Below, one piece after another: positions 24,686-35,284 of a stretch of DNA of 64,000 nucleotides (positions within the stretch are counted from its first letter, which is position 1; the number at the start of each line of letters is the position of its first letter). The DNA lies in assembly GCA_947652605.1 (NCBI GenBank), contig OX393581.1:28204788-28268787 (forward strand), written 5' to 3'. This DNA is from Elmis aenea. Its lineage: Eukaryota; Arthropoda; Insecta; Coleoptera; Elmidae. Under the pieces are notes generated by a model. That model searched no databases. It saw nothing but the letters and a program-made list of their open reading frames with translations, and was not told the DNA's origin. The position numbers and the translations under genes were made by a program.

Positions 24686-24935
24686 CAGGGGCGGATCTAG
24701 GTTTTTCGGGGCCTAGGGCTATTAAGGTCCCATGGAGCCTCATTGTTGTTAGATTAAGAACCTTTAAATTGGGGTTTAAAATGGTGTTGAATGACAAACA
24801 TTATATCTTATTATAAAAAAACATAAGACATAAAGAAAAGGTATAAACAAACAAAATTTATGATAATAATTCAATTTTTGTGGACCCTCGACACTTGGGG
24901 GCCAAGGTCTTAAGCCCTATGTAGATCCGCCCCTG
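24686..24935. mobile_element. 250-bp hAT-type MITE with 8-bp duplication
   Basis: Ends are CAGGGGCGGATCTAG and the reverse complement of CAGGGGCGGATCTAC. The perfect 8-bp direct repeat CCCCCGCT flanks the element (24678-24685 and 24936-24943). Eight-bp duplications and CAGGG-type ends are hAT hallmarks. There is no coding sequence, so it depends on a transposase in trans. Confidence 0.85.
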
Positions 24936-25296
24936 CCCCCGCTCCTCTGCCCTCTCACGGCCTTGGTCAAAATGACTTAATGCGAGTATTTATGACATAA
25001 AACCAACCATAGTATTCTTAACATAATATGCAAAATAAGTAAAATAGTAGATTAATCGAACGACATTTGATTTAGAAAATTAAACTCTATAACATATTAA
25101 CGGTCATAAAATAATTGGAAAAAATTGAAGGCAAAATTTTGAAACTTTTGATGTTCTAACCAATTCGCACTTTTAAATTATACACAAAAAAAAAATTAAA
25201 CAGACTTTATTTCTACGTAATCAAAATATTTTTATCAGTTTACATCGTAATTTTGGATTAAGGTAAAAACTATAGCAACGTGTAAATTATTTAGAT

Positions 25297-25579
25297 CAGC
25301 GTTTCTCAAACTATTTTTTCTTAACCCGGTAATGTTGATACTTCTCCCTTGTGAGCCACTAAAACTTTTATTGCCTATATGTAAAATAAAACAAATTTGT
25401 ATATACATACAGTTTTCATTTATTGTAATAAAAAAGCATTTACTCTGACAAAAGTAAAGAAATCATTTTTAAACCAAATAATTTGTTATTGGGAAGTATA
25501 ATGCTCTTTGTTGTTGCGACTCGGCATTTTGCTTTTGTGACCCGGTGTAGGGTCGCGACCCAACATTTGAGAAACGCCG
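25297..25579. mobile_element. 283-bp hAT-type MITE
   Basis: The left end is CAGCGTTTCTCAAA; the right end, reverse-complemented, is CGGCGTTTCTCAAA. Flanks are ATTTAGAT (25289-25296) and ATGTAGGT (25580-25587), 6 of 8 identical, consistent with an aged 8-bp target duplication. No coding content. Confidence 0.7.
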
Positions 25580-26742
25580 ATGTAGGTAGATATTAACCAA
25601 ACGAAGGTGATTTTTTAAAAGTTTTTTAAGGGCCTGCTAATTACTAGTTTCCAAAATAATGTAAACAGAATTAACACATGTTAATGTCTTTAGTTGCAAT
25701 ATTATTTTATTAGCATAGTTTGGCTTGAACTTTAAAAAAGCTGTTATTTATGCAATGTGCGCCTACATGCTCTAAATTTTTTAGAATACATTTCACATGT
25801 TCAAAATACCGATAAAAACAGTTAATAAGAGACGAATGTTATATTTTTATTCTAAAACGCACAAATGAGCTAACAGATCCAACCATTAGTACTTCTTCCG
25901 AATATTTAAATTACTCTGTAATGCCACAAAAGCTGCTACGTGACAAAAACAAAGCATTGCAGATTTAAGTCCGGAAAGAAAAAAGCTGCACGAAGTGACA
26001 TCAACGCTTTGTACAGTTAGCGGTAAAATTTTATTTTCGAGTACTTATAAAAACTTTAATTTGAATACGCAAATAAAACATTACATTGAAAAATGTACTC
26101 CAACACGTTATGATCAAAATAAACATATAATAACGCTTGTATAACTTTTATTAACTCTTGTTAAACAAACCAATTTTTAAACACCAACAACCGAGTAATG
26201 CTTCGAGTTTAGCGGTTTAAATTATCAAACTGTATAGAAATTCTCGTTTTTATTACAAAACATTTTTTAATAATTTAAATGGATACTTAATGTTTTTTTT
26301 TTTCGTTAAACTTTCCTAGGGTATGATATTTATCGGAACAATTCTGGACGCGGTATTTAAAGCTCACAATATTTTTAAATAATAAATAGGGTGCGCCAAA
26401 TACAAGGACAAACCATTGGAATCTACTACAGGGTACAAGTTATGAAATACAAATTTGGTTAAATTTAATAAGTGTTTTCGGGCGGAAATTCCTTCCCGTA
26501 CGTTCTCGGGAATTTTTCATGGTTTCTCTTTCCGGATCCAAAAAAACCTGGGAATCCCGGACTTCGAAAAAGTTGCTCAAAAATGGTAAAATTACATCTA
26601 CATTATAAAAAATGTGGATAATAAGTGAGAAAAAGATAATATTACAACTTCCTTGTTTTTATCTTTCAATTGTTTCAAAATTACAGCTGTCTACCTTCAT
26701 AGCCTACTCGAAAATATTACGTTGCCCTAATAATTATCAATA

Positions 26743-26935
26743 AAATCGCGATATCTCGAAAAATATCAGTTTTAGGTATGAAACACGCCTAATGTTTTTA
26801 AAAGACAATCAAATTTTCTACAAGACTGTATAAACAAATAGAGTGTTGTATTTAAGAAAATTGATTTATCGATGTTTAAAGTTTCACGAGTTTGACCAAG
26901 CGTAAAAAACGCCCTGTATAATATTTTACAAATGT
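26743..26935. repeat. Dispersed non-coding element fragment, copy 1
   Basis: Contains CGATATCTCGAAAAATATCA, then GTTTTAGGTATGAAACACGC. Similar phrases occur at about 51605-51690 and 58228-58300. It ends with CGCCCTGTATAATATT, the CCCTGTA terminus type seen elsewhere in the window. At 58.4 kb the same phrase precedes an IS630-like transposase remnant, so this is probably non-autonomous debris of that group. Confidence 0.45.
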
Positions 26936-27364
26936 AGCTAGGGAAAATTGTTAATTAATCTATTGTTGATCTAATTTTTAAATAAAATTCTCCTGCCTTT
27001 TTAAATAACTTAAATGTTAAAAAAATTGAAAGTGCTGTGTCACTCAAAATTTTCATAAAAATGTAAATTTTACGAAAACGGTTGACTTTAGACCCATATA
27101 ACCTTGTACATTATATATTTTTTTAAGCAAATTTTGAGAGGAATCCAAAAATGTAAAAATATATAGGGGTTCTATTTAAAATTTCAAAGTTTGAGCCCGT
27201 TTCCGGTTGAACCGGAAGTCGCATTGCAACCTTAATATTTTCATCGAATCCGAAAAATACCATAACGATCAGATACAAATTTCATTGTTATATCTGCAAT
27301 GGTATTCATTCTAGATATTTGTCTGTTTCCATACTTTTACGCAACCCTGTATTTATAATCTATT

Positions 27365-29490
27365 TTGATACTATTAATAGGCATATAATTTTCTAAATAC
27401 AGTGAAAACCTATCTTCTAACAAGGGAGATTTCCATATTAGTACACCGAATTTCCCTGTACATTAGAGCTAAATAGTAAGCTACACTGCTTATAACGTAA
27501 AAACATTGATTGATCATCTGTCAGAACACCCACACCGTTGAATGTACAACAAAAATTCTCTGTATCCATCACTGCTACCGATGTATGGCAGTGATAAAGA
27601 TTTCTCTCGCGTAACAGGCTGTATTTCATAATGGTGTCGAGAGCAGGTCATTTGCGCACGTGAAGTATATTTTTCCATTCACGTTGGTCATTTAAATGCA
27701 GACAGACAACCGCCTCGTAAAGTAATGGAGGAAATCACAATGCCACGTTGCAGTGTGCAGTTGATGAGAAACAATATCCATTTGAGTCACCTCAAGATTG
27801 AAGCGCTCAATTTAAACAGGTCGTGTTTCATATGTCCTTAAATTACGAAAATGTTTTACGCGGTTACAGGATCTATCGTGTTTCTAGCTCTAGTTTCCGA
27901 AACAATGGATTTTTTAAATTATATCGTATCACGTAGATTCTAACCCCGATTAGCACATGTGATTGATTTGCATAACTTATTTTAGTGTTTACTGTAGTTT
28001 TTTATTTAGTATTAGCGTAATGCCTTAACGATCGATTTGAATTTGATCGTCAAAGACTGCTTACTAGAAAGGCATTAACATTGCCTCATATAATATCACC
28101 TTGGAAGTTGCTTAACATGGTAGATTTTACAGCTATTAAAAAATAGATTATTGGTAATAATACATTGTTTCATCAGCTATTATTTCAAAGTGTTTATAAT
28201 ACCTATATTGTTTAATTAGCAATGCTTATTATAAAATATCATACAAAAGATTTCATCAAATGAAAACGAATAACGATCCAAAGTTTTTATTATTTGTTTC
28301 TTCTGACGAATACAAATATTGTAAGACTTACTAACCAGAAGATGCCTTTGTAACGTCGAGTTTTTAATTGCTAATTGATTAGGCATTGACCGCAAATAGA
28401 TACTGAGACACGATAATTATCATTCTTTTAGGCAGCATAAATTGCATTATTAACTTGAAAATTAGCACGCATTGTAGCAATTGTTCTAACCTGAGGAATT
28501 AAATTCTGAAATTCATAGTTTACATTTGAAGGTTAAGAACATCTTAAGCAATCTTTAGTGGATATAATAAAATAAGTAAACGTCGATTATTCAAAGCAGT
28601 CTACCTTAAAACAATAAACAAAAAAAGTTAAATATAATTAGGTTTTGATGATCAAAAATGTACAGATAACAATTAAAATCATAAACTAAATAAAAAAAAC
28701 AATTAAATAAATTAAATTGCTGTAACAACTGAATTTTATTTGTTTTACGCGTTATTTTTTAGGGTTTATTGAATTTTTTCATGTTTATTTCTTAACGGTG
28801 GCTAAAGTATAAAACATAAAAACCCACATCTTTTATACTAAATAATAGAAAATTATTAACTGAACGTTCATTTAAAAAAGGCAACTTTGTCATTAAACTT
28901 TCTCAAAATTATAACAACGTTAAAACAATTGAATGTTGCAGTTTTACATTACCTAATTATTTTCTCGTAAAGTTTCTTCTTTAACAACTGCCACAAAAGA
29001 TCAATTTTTAGCTAATTTTAGTTTTACTCATCTAGACTCTATCTCTATCTAGATTCTAGAGTTAAATAATAAAAAAAAAAAAAACCTTTATTAGCTTAAT
29101 AAAATTGGTAAAAAAATTTAACTGCTAGTAGCGTTGTATTATAAAACAAATTGTAAACAAATACGGTATTCTTTGTATTTGTTTTTTTTTAATGTGTCCA
29201 ATAGTTCTTGAAATATTTTTACTTTTAAGGACAATACACATTTATCTGTTGTGACGGACCGCCCTGTACATGGAATCGCGCTGTTGGGAGAGTACTAATG
29301 ATTCTTATAGTAGTATTTATTTATTTTTAATTATGGATCGTAATCGCTTTTATAACGTGTTTGAAGCCTCAATCGTTCTTATACGTTGTGGACAGGTCTA
29401 GAGCAAGTATTACCCAGTAAATAGCATAATAATATAAAACATAACATCAAAATTTCGGTCCAATGGCCTTTTTCAGAAATTGTATTCATG
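27365..29490. other. Non-coding stretch, no gene recognised
   Basis: The minus-strand 63-codon frame at 27438-27629 has no recognisable domain. A 14-bp poly-A lies near 29070. A CCGCCCTGTACAT phrase near 29270 resembles a transposon end without a partner. Confidence 0.4.
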
Positions 29491-29494
29491 ACAT

Positions 29495-29860
29495 TCTTTT
29501 TTACATGCACTTATTGTACGAGTAGTGTCTTATACTTATGATGCCCAAATTTATCAACAGATCGTTTGTTGCACGACAAAACCCAAACGCTAACGTTGTA
29601 CACCCCAAATGATGACCATTATATTTTAACGATAGTTTGTTTAACTTAAGTTGAAATTCTCATAAACATAAACATTTGAAGTGTTACTAGTTTAAGTAAA
29701 TTATGAATCAAGGTTTGTTTCATATGATTTATTTAAAATCAAATAAAATAGTACTGAAGTAAAACAAAAGTAACTGATACCAGGCGTGACACTATACTGC
29801 TGATATCATTTGAAATTTGAATTACAATTAACTTAAGTTTAAATCAAAATAGTTTGTATT
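29495..29860 (+). repeat. Dispersed repeat, copy b
   Basis: Carries TTATTGTACGAGTAGTGTC, TTATGATGCCCAAATTTAT, CGTTTGTTGCACGAC, ACGTTGTACACCCCAAATGA and further A/T-rich sequence ending ACTGATACCAGGCGTGACA. All blocks recur in the same order in copy c (41995-42310). The first half recurs inverted in copy a (6890-7055). No coding frame is shared among the copies. Confidence 0.65.
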
Positions 29861-29995
29861 TTAAATGCCAAATAATACAAAAACATTATTACACCAAAGA
29901 CGTTTCTATTAACGTTAATTACGTTCGAAAAGCAGACACACTTGGCAAAAATTCAAACCTGACAGTTTACATTAACTAGCGCTATACTGGTTACA

Positions 29996-30094
29996 ATGTT
30001 TTATTTCTTATTTACTTTGACATTTACTTCTTCCGCATGGGATTTAATTGAAACGGCTTTGTTTAACTTTGAAAGTCAAATTCCCTCGGTTTAA
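29996..30094 (+). CDS. Possible short secreted peptide (32 residues), speculative
   Basis: The frame starts MFYFLFTLTFTSSA, a hydrophobic run with small residues at its end like a signal peptide. It is followed by WDLIETALFNFESQIPSV and a stop. If cleaved after SSA, an 18-residue acidic, amphipathic peptide would remain. I see no TATA box at a suitable distance and no poly-A signal close behind. It could equally be chance in a T-rich region, or the first exon of a longer gene whose splice donor I cannot place. Confidence 0.15.
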   Translation: MFYFLFTLTFTSSAWDLIETALFNFESQIPSV

Positions 30095-31517
30095 GTTCTG
30101 CTATATCAATATAAGTATAAATTTTAGCACTAGACATTTTTGTATACATTGACTTATTAATTTCCTATAATTTTAATTATTTTTTCATGTTCTAAATTTG
30201 TTTTAAAAAAATTATATTTTCTACAAAAAATTAATAAGTTCGTACAAGTCAGTGGTAATAAAAATCACAACCTATTTTTATAGCTAAATTTAAAAGCGCT
30301 TTGTACTCATGTGTAAATAGATACTTTCAAACAACGCTAGATTTTTTGTTTTTTATTTATAAACTTTCAACTGTTGTAAATATTGTGAAGTCAGTTTTTC
30401 CCAACATAAAGCAAACTGAGTTGTACAAGTAGCTGATGAGATCAGTTACTTTACAATTTATCTAGGTATCGTATAAAATTTACACTTCAGTTGTTAACAC
30501 AGGTTTTTTAAATAACATTATTAAATAACCATGAATATTGAAAAATTAATCATTATTGGGACGAAAACCCCAACCAAAACCTGACGCTTGCTAGATTTGT
30601 ACCTGAACTGTTTTTTATTTAATCCCTGAAACCGAAACAACTTTTTAAGAGTCGGGAAAATTGTTATGGGTACAGTACTTTATATACTTATGCTTATGTA
30701 ATCTAACCATTTTAGTGTCATTTCCACTTAGAAAGAAATGGCAAGGTAATGTTATTATAAATGCACTATATACTTTTCCATCTTATTTAAAAAGTTTGTT
30801 CTTTTTTAGTATTATTAATCCACAAATATTTCCTACTTTCAAAATATCCTTCTACTGTTGTTTTATTATCATAACAAAAAGTAACAATATGCATAGCGTC
30901 AGATACATTATTTAGCTTATAGCTAACAAATCTGAACAACATTTTAAATGTACAAATTAGATTAACAAAGCAGTTTAACTTTTAAGTGTAAAGCAAAACA
31001 AATTAATTAGTTCAAAAATGTCAGTTTTGTGTGTTACTGATTGTTTTCTACCTAAACCTAGAAAATTACAACGAGCATATAAACTTACCAGCACCAATTT
31101 TTGATAATCAAAAGTACGTTTTGACACTCTTTAATTTTAACTCTATTCACATCATGGCGTACTTTTTATCTTGAAAAGTATGCTGTGATATGATAATTTA
31201 ATAACATCTATATCAAACGATTTCGAAAACTGACAGGGAAGCTGTGGTTGTATCTGGTTGTATCTAAAACAAAGTGGTTTCTAAAAAAAGTGACAATTAA
31301 AACTACTAAACCGGAAATGACACAAAAGCTAAAATATTTTTTAAAAAACGTTATTATTGTAGGTATTACACAGTACTATAATATTTAGATTAACCTAAAT
31401 GCTATTTGAAATGATAATAAAGGTGCCTTGGAAATTATACAAGTGTTAAGCCACCAACGAAGTTATTACATCAACTATCAAAACGCAAAAAAGTTTTATA
31501 ATTTTCATTTTAATATA

Positions 31518-32050
31518 CAGGGTTCTCGTTTTTCGAGGGCCAATATGGGGATCTCGTAAACGGTAAGAGTTACGACTTCGGTTAAATTAGGGCAAAGTTG
31601 TATATTCACGTGCTTACTAATTTGACGCAAACATAACTTATCTAGCTTTTTTAGTTTTTGAGATATAGGGAAAAAAGTAAAAAAGTGGATTTTTGTTTTT
31701 TGCCCGTAACTTTTTCATTTGATGTCAAATTTCATTTCTGTAACAACTTTTCCTTGACCACTTTTTACAAGGAATCAAAATCCCCAATTGTATTTTACAT
31801 GCGACGTTTCGATTTTTCTAAACCATCATCAGGTCAATTTTTTCTTATGGACGCTCTATCTGATTTAAACGCCTATTTGTAGAGGATTTTATTCTGAATT
31901 CGACAATGTATAACACCTAGCACTTTTTTAAATTGTTAAAGATGGCAAAAACAAATATTTGATTTTGAAAAATTCCTAATCGGCATGGTAAATAATTTTG
32001 TCCCTTTTTTTTAGAAGCATGTAAGTAAACCGAATGAAATTTCTATTAAA
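31518..32050 (+). mobile_element. Palindromic element, one-armed copy 3
   Basis: Starts CAGGGTTCTCGTTTTTCGAG after TA (31516-31517) and follows the left arm of the 14.8-kb element for about 530 bp, including the MRYREKSKKVDF frame (31658-31882). After about 32050 the match ends and no complementary arm follows, so this copy has lost its right half. Confidence 0.75.
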
Positions 32051-32113
32051 GGGATTTATTTAAAGATTTAACACATTTTAAAGATTTGAACAATGATGAC
32101 AAAATATATTATA

Positions 32114-32650
32114 CAGGGTGACACAAAAGAATGGAACTTTTGAAAACTCCCAAAAAAAATTAAGGAAACCAAAAAAAAATTTTTTTGCCAAAAATGTAAC
32201 CACTACAGCTTACCATTTAAAAAACAGTAATCCAATTTAACAATTTCTGAAAAGAATGTCCTCCAGATGACGTCCTTCTCTACGTATGCATTCTTTTAGC
32301 CTGCCGTTGAGGTTCCTCATTAATCGCTGTAACATCTCAGCTGGGATACCACGAACTTCGTCTTGAATTCTTTGTTTCAATTCATCCGTGTCCTTTGCCG
32401 AGTCATTTGACCCAACTCTTGAGGTAACTCCACAAGAAAAAAACAGGAAATGTCACCGAATCTTGAGATGTCACGGTTACCAAACAATTCTCGCACAACT
32501 GCCATTGATCGCTTTGCAGTGTACGATGTCGCCCCATCCTGTTGAAGCCAGGTTTCGTGAAATTGCAATCTTTTGTTGCAACTGCTTTTAACAATTTTCC
32601 AAAACTTCACAAAGCCCGGTTTCAATAGGTTTTTATGTTTTATATTTTTC
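32114..32650 (-). mobile_element. 3' half of an IS630/Tc1-like element
   Basis: The terminus CAGGGTGACACAAAAGAATG follows TA (32112-32113). Behind it lies the C-terminal half of a minus-strand transposase. The other end is missing, so the element is truncated somewhere beyond 32600. Confidence 0.7.
32237..32600 (-). pseudogene. IS630/Tc1-like transposase C-terminal fragment
   Basis: In coding order, TWLQQDGATSYTAKRSMAVV carries the second catalytic aspartate in the 'QQDGA..H' block (His replaced by Tyr here). RELFGNRDISRFGDI and FFLWSYLKSWV follow, the latter corresponding to the 'DF-LWGYLK' third-acid block with the acid itself lost at a frameshift. The tail runs DELKQRIQDEVRGIPAEMLQ, RLMRNLNGRLKECIRREGRH and LEDILFRNC, then a stop at 32237-32239. 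The tail is complete and normal for the family, with an inverted terminus about 120 bp beyond the stop. The N-terminal two thirds are absent. One or two frameshifts near 32400-32430 disable it. Confidence 0.85.
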
Positions 32651-32699
32651 AGTCTTTTAAAACTTTTAAAACACATAATTATGCACAGTAATATCAAAT

Positions 32700-33825
32700 A
32701 GCAGTAGGTACTGATTTTGATTTCTAAATCACGGGCAAAAGAGAAACTGATGGTTTCTTAAATTCTTTTAATATTATTAGATTTAATCTAACTTTTTAGT
32801 GACTATACAGTAATTTTGAATTGTAAGCTATTTCAGTATTCCACATTAACACTTTTCGAATATAACGTTATATATAGGTTCCTGAGAGGAAATAAAAAGA
32901 AATCTAAATTAAGTTAATAACAGTAGAACGGTGTTTCAACTAATAAGCGAGTTAGCGAGTTACATGTACGTGTAAACACAACTGAACTTGCAATATGCTG
33001 CATTATGGGTTGTTTCATGTATAATTGTCACGTAAAATGAACATGCACAAATCTACTCCATATTCTTCAGGCCTGTAACAGAAGTTGGCATAGTGTACAA
33101 TCATAATAATATCGTACAATAACACGCCACTACACACGCAATAAAAGCACATTACTAATGAACATCACATTTGTAACAAACACACGAGTATTACGGTGTG
33201 CCAGCGACTGTTCTATTTTTGATTAATTTTTTTATGCTTTGCCTTAACTTTATAGCGTTTAATTAGACTGTCAGTAAAGAATTATTCTGAAAGTTTATAT
33301 GTAATTAGCGGAATATGCGACGACTAAAGGATTCAGAACAACTACTATACGATGCGTCTTTTAAGCAAGAAATAATTAATATGAACATAAAAATTTCATT
33401 TTTAAAATAAATACAACACTTTATTTTATTTATGCTTCATTAACATCAAACGTTACGATAATATAAAGTAAAATTTCTAATCTTTAGCTACTTGCTATGT
33501 AAAAACACTAAAATATCTAATTATTAATAAACAAACGCTTATAAACAAATGTAGTCTTCTTCTTTTTCTTTTTCTTTTATATTTCTTAGACATTGGCTAT
33601 TCCTTCTAGAGTAGTTTTGATCTCTTGCGTGGTTTTCCTGAATTTTTCTATTCTTTGGAAGATAAAACCTCATTATTTTTGCCAGTCATGTGTTGTCCCT
33701 GCTTGTAATATAGTTTTTTTATTCTCTTCTGATTTGAATTATTTTTCTTCTTGTTTTGTTTCCTGTTATTGTTTCATTTTATTTGTGGTCACATCTTCTT
33801 TTTCCTAGAATAAACGGCGCTTACT
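32700..33825. other. Non-coding stretch
   Basis: No gene recognised. A pyrimidine-rich run (CTTCTTCTTTTTCTTTTTC, about 33557-33575) and following T-rich sequence resemble LINE 3' regions read backwards, but I cannot identify the protein remnant. Confidence 0.35.
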
Positions 33826-33828
33826 GTA

Positions 33829-34310
33829 CAGGGTGGTCCAAATTCGATGGGATTACATGGTTATCTCGCTTAGTATTCAAGAGAGAACCGGTTAAACTAC
33901 CAAATTGGGACAAACCGTTTTCAAAAATATTTTATCATATCCGGTTTTTGAGTTACTGGAAAAAATCAATTTTTTCGTCGTATTTATAATGTGTCATATC
34001 TCCGGTATTGTTGTAAATATTAAAAACATTTAAGAAAATTATTTTTAAATATTTTTAAAACTAAATGATATTTAAAAAAAAATTACGTTCGCCGTTTAAA
34101 AGTTATAACACAAACTTACTTTTATTAAAATGAAAGCTATAATTGGCTATTAAATTCCCCATTTTTCTCTCATTCCAAATATAGAATAAGGGTCGATGTA
34201 TTTATTTTCAATAATACGCAAGTTACGAAGGTTTTTAGTTTTTTTTTAAAATTGTTTTAAGAAAAACATTGTTAGAACTTCCACGTTATACAGGGCAATC
34301 AAAATCTACT
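33829..34310 (+). mobile_element. CAGGGTGGTCC-ended element, decayed
   Basis: CAGGGTGGTCCAAATTCGAT follows TA (33827-33828) and resembles the terminus at 14665 (CAGGGTGGACCAAATTCGAA). A CTCGCTTAGT block follows, as in the other members. A TATACAGGG phrase at 34289 may mark the next terminus. No transposase is visible. Confidence 0.4.
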
Positions 34311-34706
34311 GCATTTTGAAACTGACTCATTTATCCTAAAATTTGCAATGTAAGCTTAAGTTAAAAAAAGTTGTATAGAATTACATTTAAAATTAAAGGT
34401 TTTTTCAAAAGATATTAAAAAATCGGAAATATAGTATATTATTTTGAACGTAAAAATCACTTTAACCCTCAAGCGCTGGAGTTTAAAGTACGCCGATGTT
34501 ATGAAATTCAATGTGGTAATTTTGTGTTTAGATGTAATCGTAAAAGACTTTGTGTAAATTTCCTTCAGTGTCGTCAAATTGAGTAAGTTGTTGGAACTTA
34601 AACGATCTGCAATTACTCCCGGTCGTGTAAAAAAAAAGCGCACCCGCTCAAGTGTTAACTTTAAGATATAGTATAGGATAGTTGGCAGATTTTCGTGAGT
34701 TATAAT

Positions 34707-34949
34707 CAGGGCAGGAAACCGGTTTTTCAAAAAAAAGGCGGTTAACCGTTATTTTTGCCCGAAAAAGTGATTTTTAACCGAAACCACCATTTTTAATGGC
34801 AAAAAACGGTAACCTTTAAGCAAAATAATCAAAAACCCTTTTTTAAATTTTTTTAAAATAAAAATTACTTTAGCCAAAAACCGCTATTTTAATAAACATC
34901 TTGATTTCGGTTAACCGTTAACCAATTTTTTTTTCGGTTTCGAGCCCTG
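34707..34949. mobile_element. 243-bp hAT-type MITE
   Basis: Left end CAGGGCAGGAAACCGG; right end, reverse-complemented, CAGGGCTCGAAACCG. Flanks are GTTATAAT (34699-34706) and CTTATAAT (34950-34957), 7 of 8 identical. The interior repeats GGTTAACCGTTA in both orientations. No coding content. Confidence 0.8.
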
Positions 34950-35140
34950 CTTATAATATAACAATAACAGTTTTGTTAATTAAACGGTTATTAAAATACC
35001 GACAAAGTTTTTTTTTCGTAGATGATTTTGACACTATTGATAGATTATGTTTTACTGATTACATTAATAAACGATTTGATGTCAGTAAGGTTAATAGTGA
35101 TAAATAAAAACAAAAATTTTAAATGCCCAGAAATTACATA

Positions 35141-35282
35141 ATGGTGCCTTTCCACGTGAGAGTAAACTACTCTCGATAGCAGCGTCGCCAAGGATACAGC
35201 CCCTGAGAGTAACTCGCGATTGGCTGTATCCTTGGCGACGCTGCTATGGAGAGTAGTTTACTCTCACGTGGATAGGCACCAT
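35141..35282. mobile_element. 142-bp hairpin MITE flanked by TA
   Basis: The arms ATGGTGCCTTTCCACGTGAG onward and their reverse complement pair over about 60 bp each, with only a few mismatches and a loop of about 19 bp (CTGAGAGTAACTCGCGATT). TA occurs directly outside both ends (35139-35140, 35283-35284). The arms include AGCAGCGTCGCCAAGGATAC and are far more GC-rich than the flanks, pointing to a recent insertion. Confidence 0.8.
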
Positions 35283-35284
35283 TA

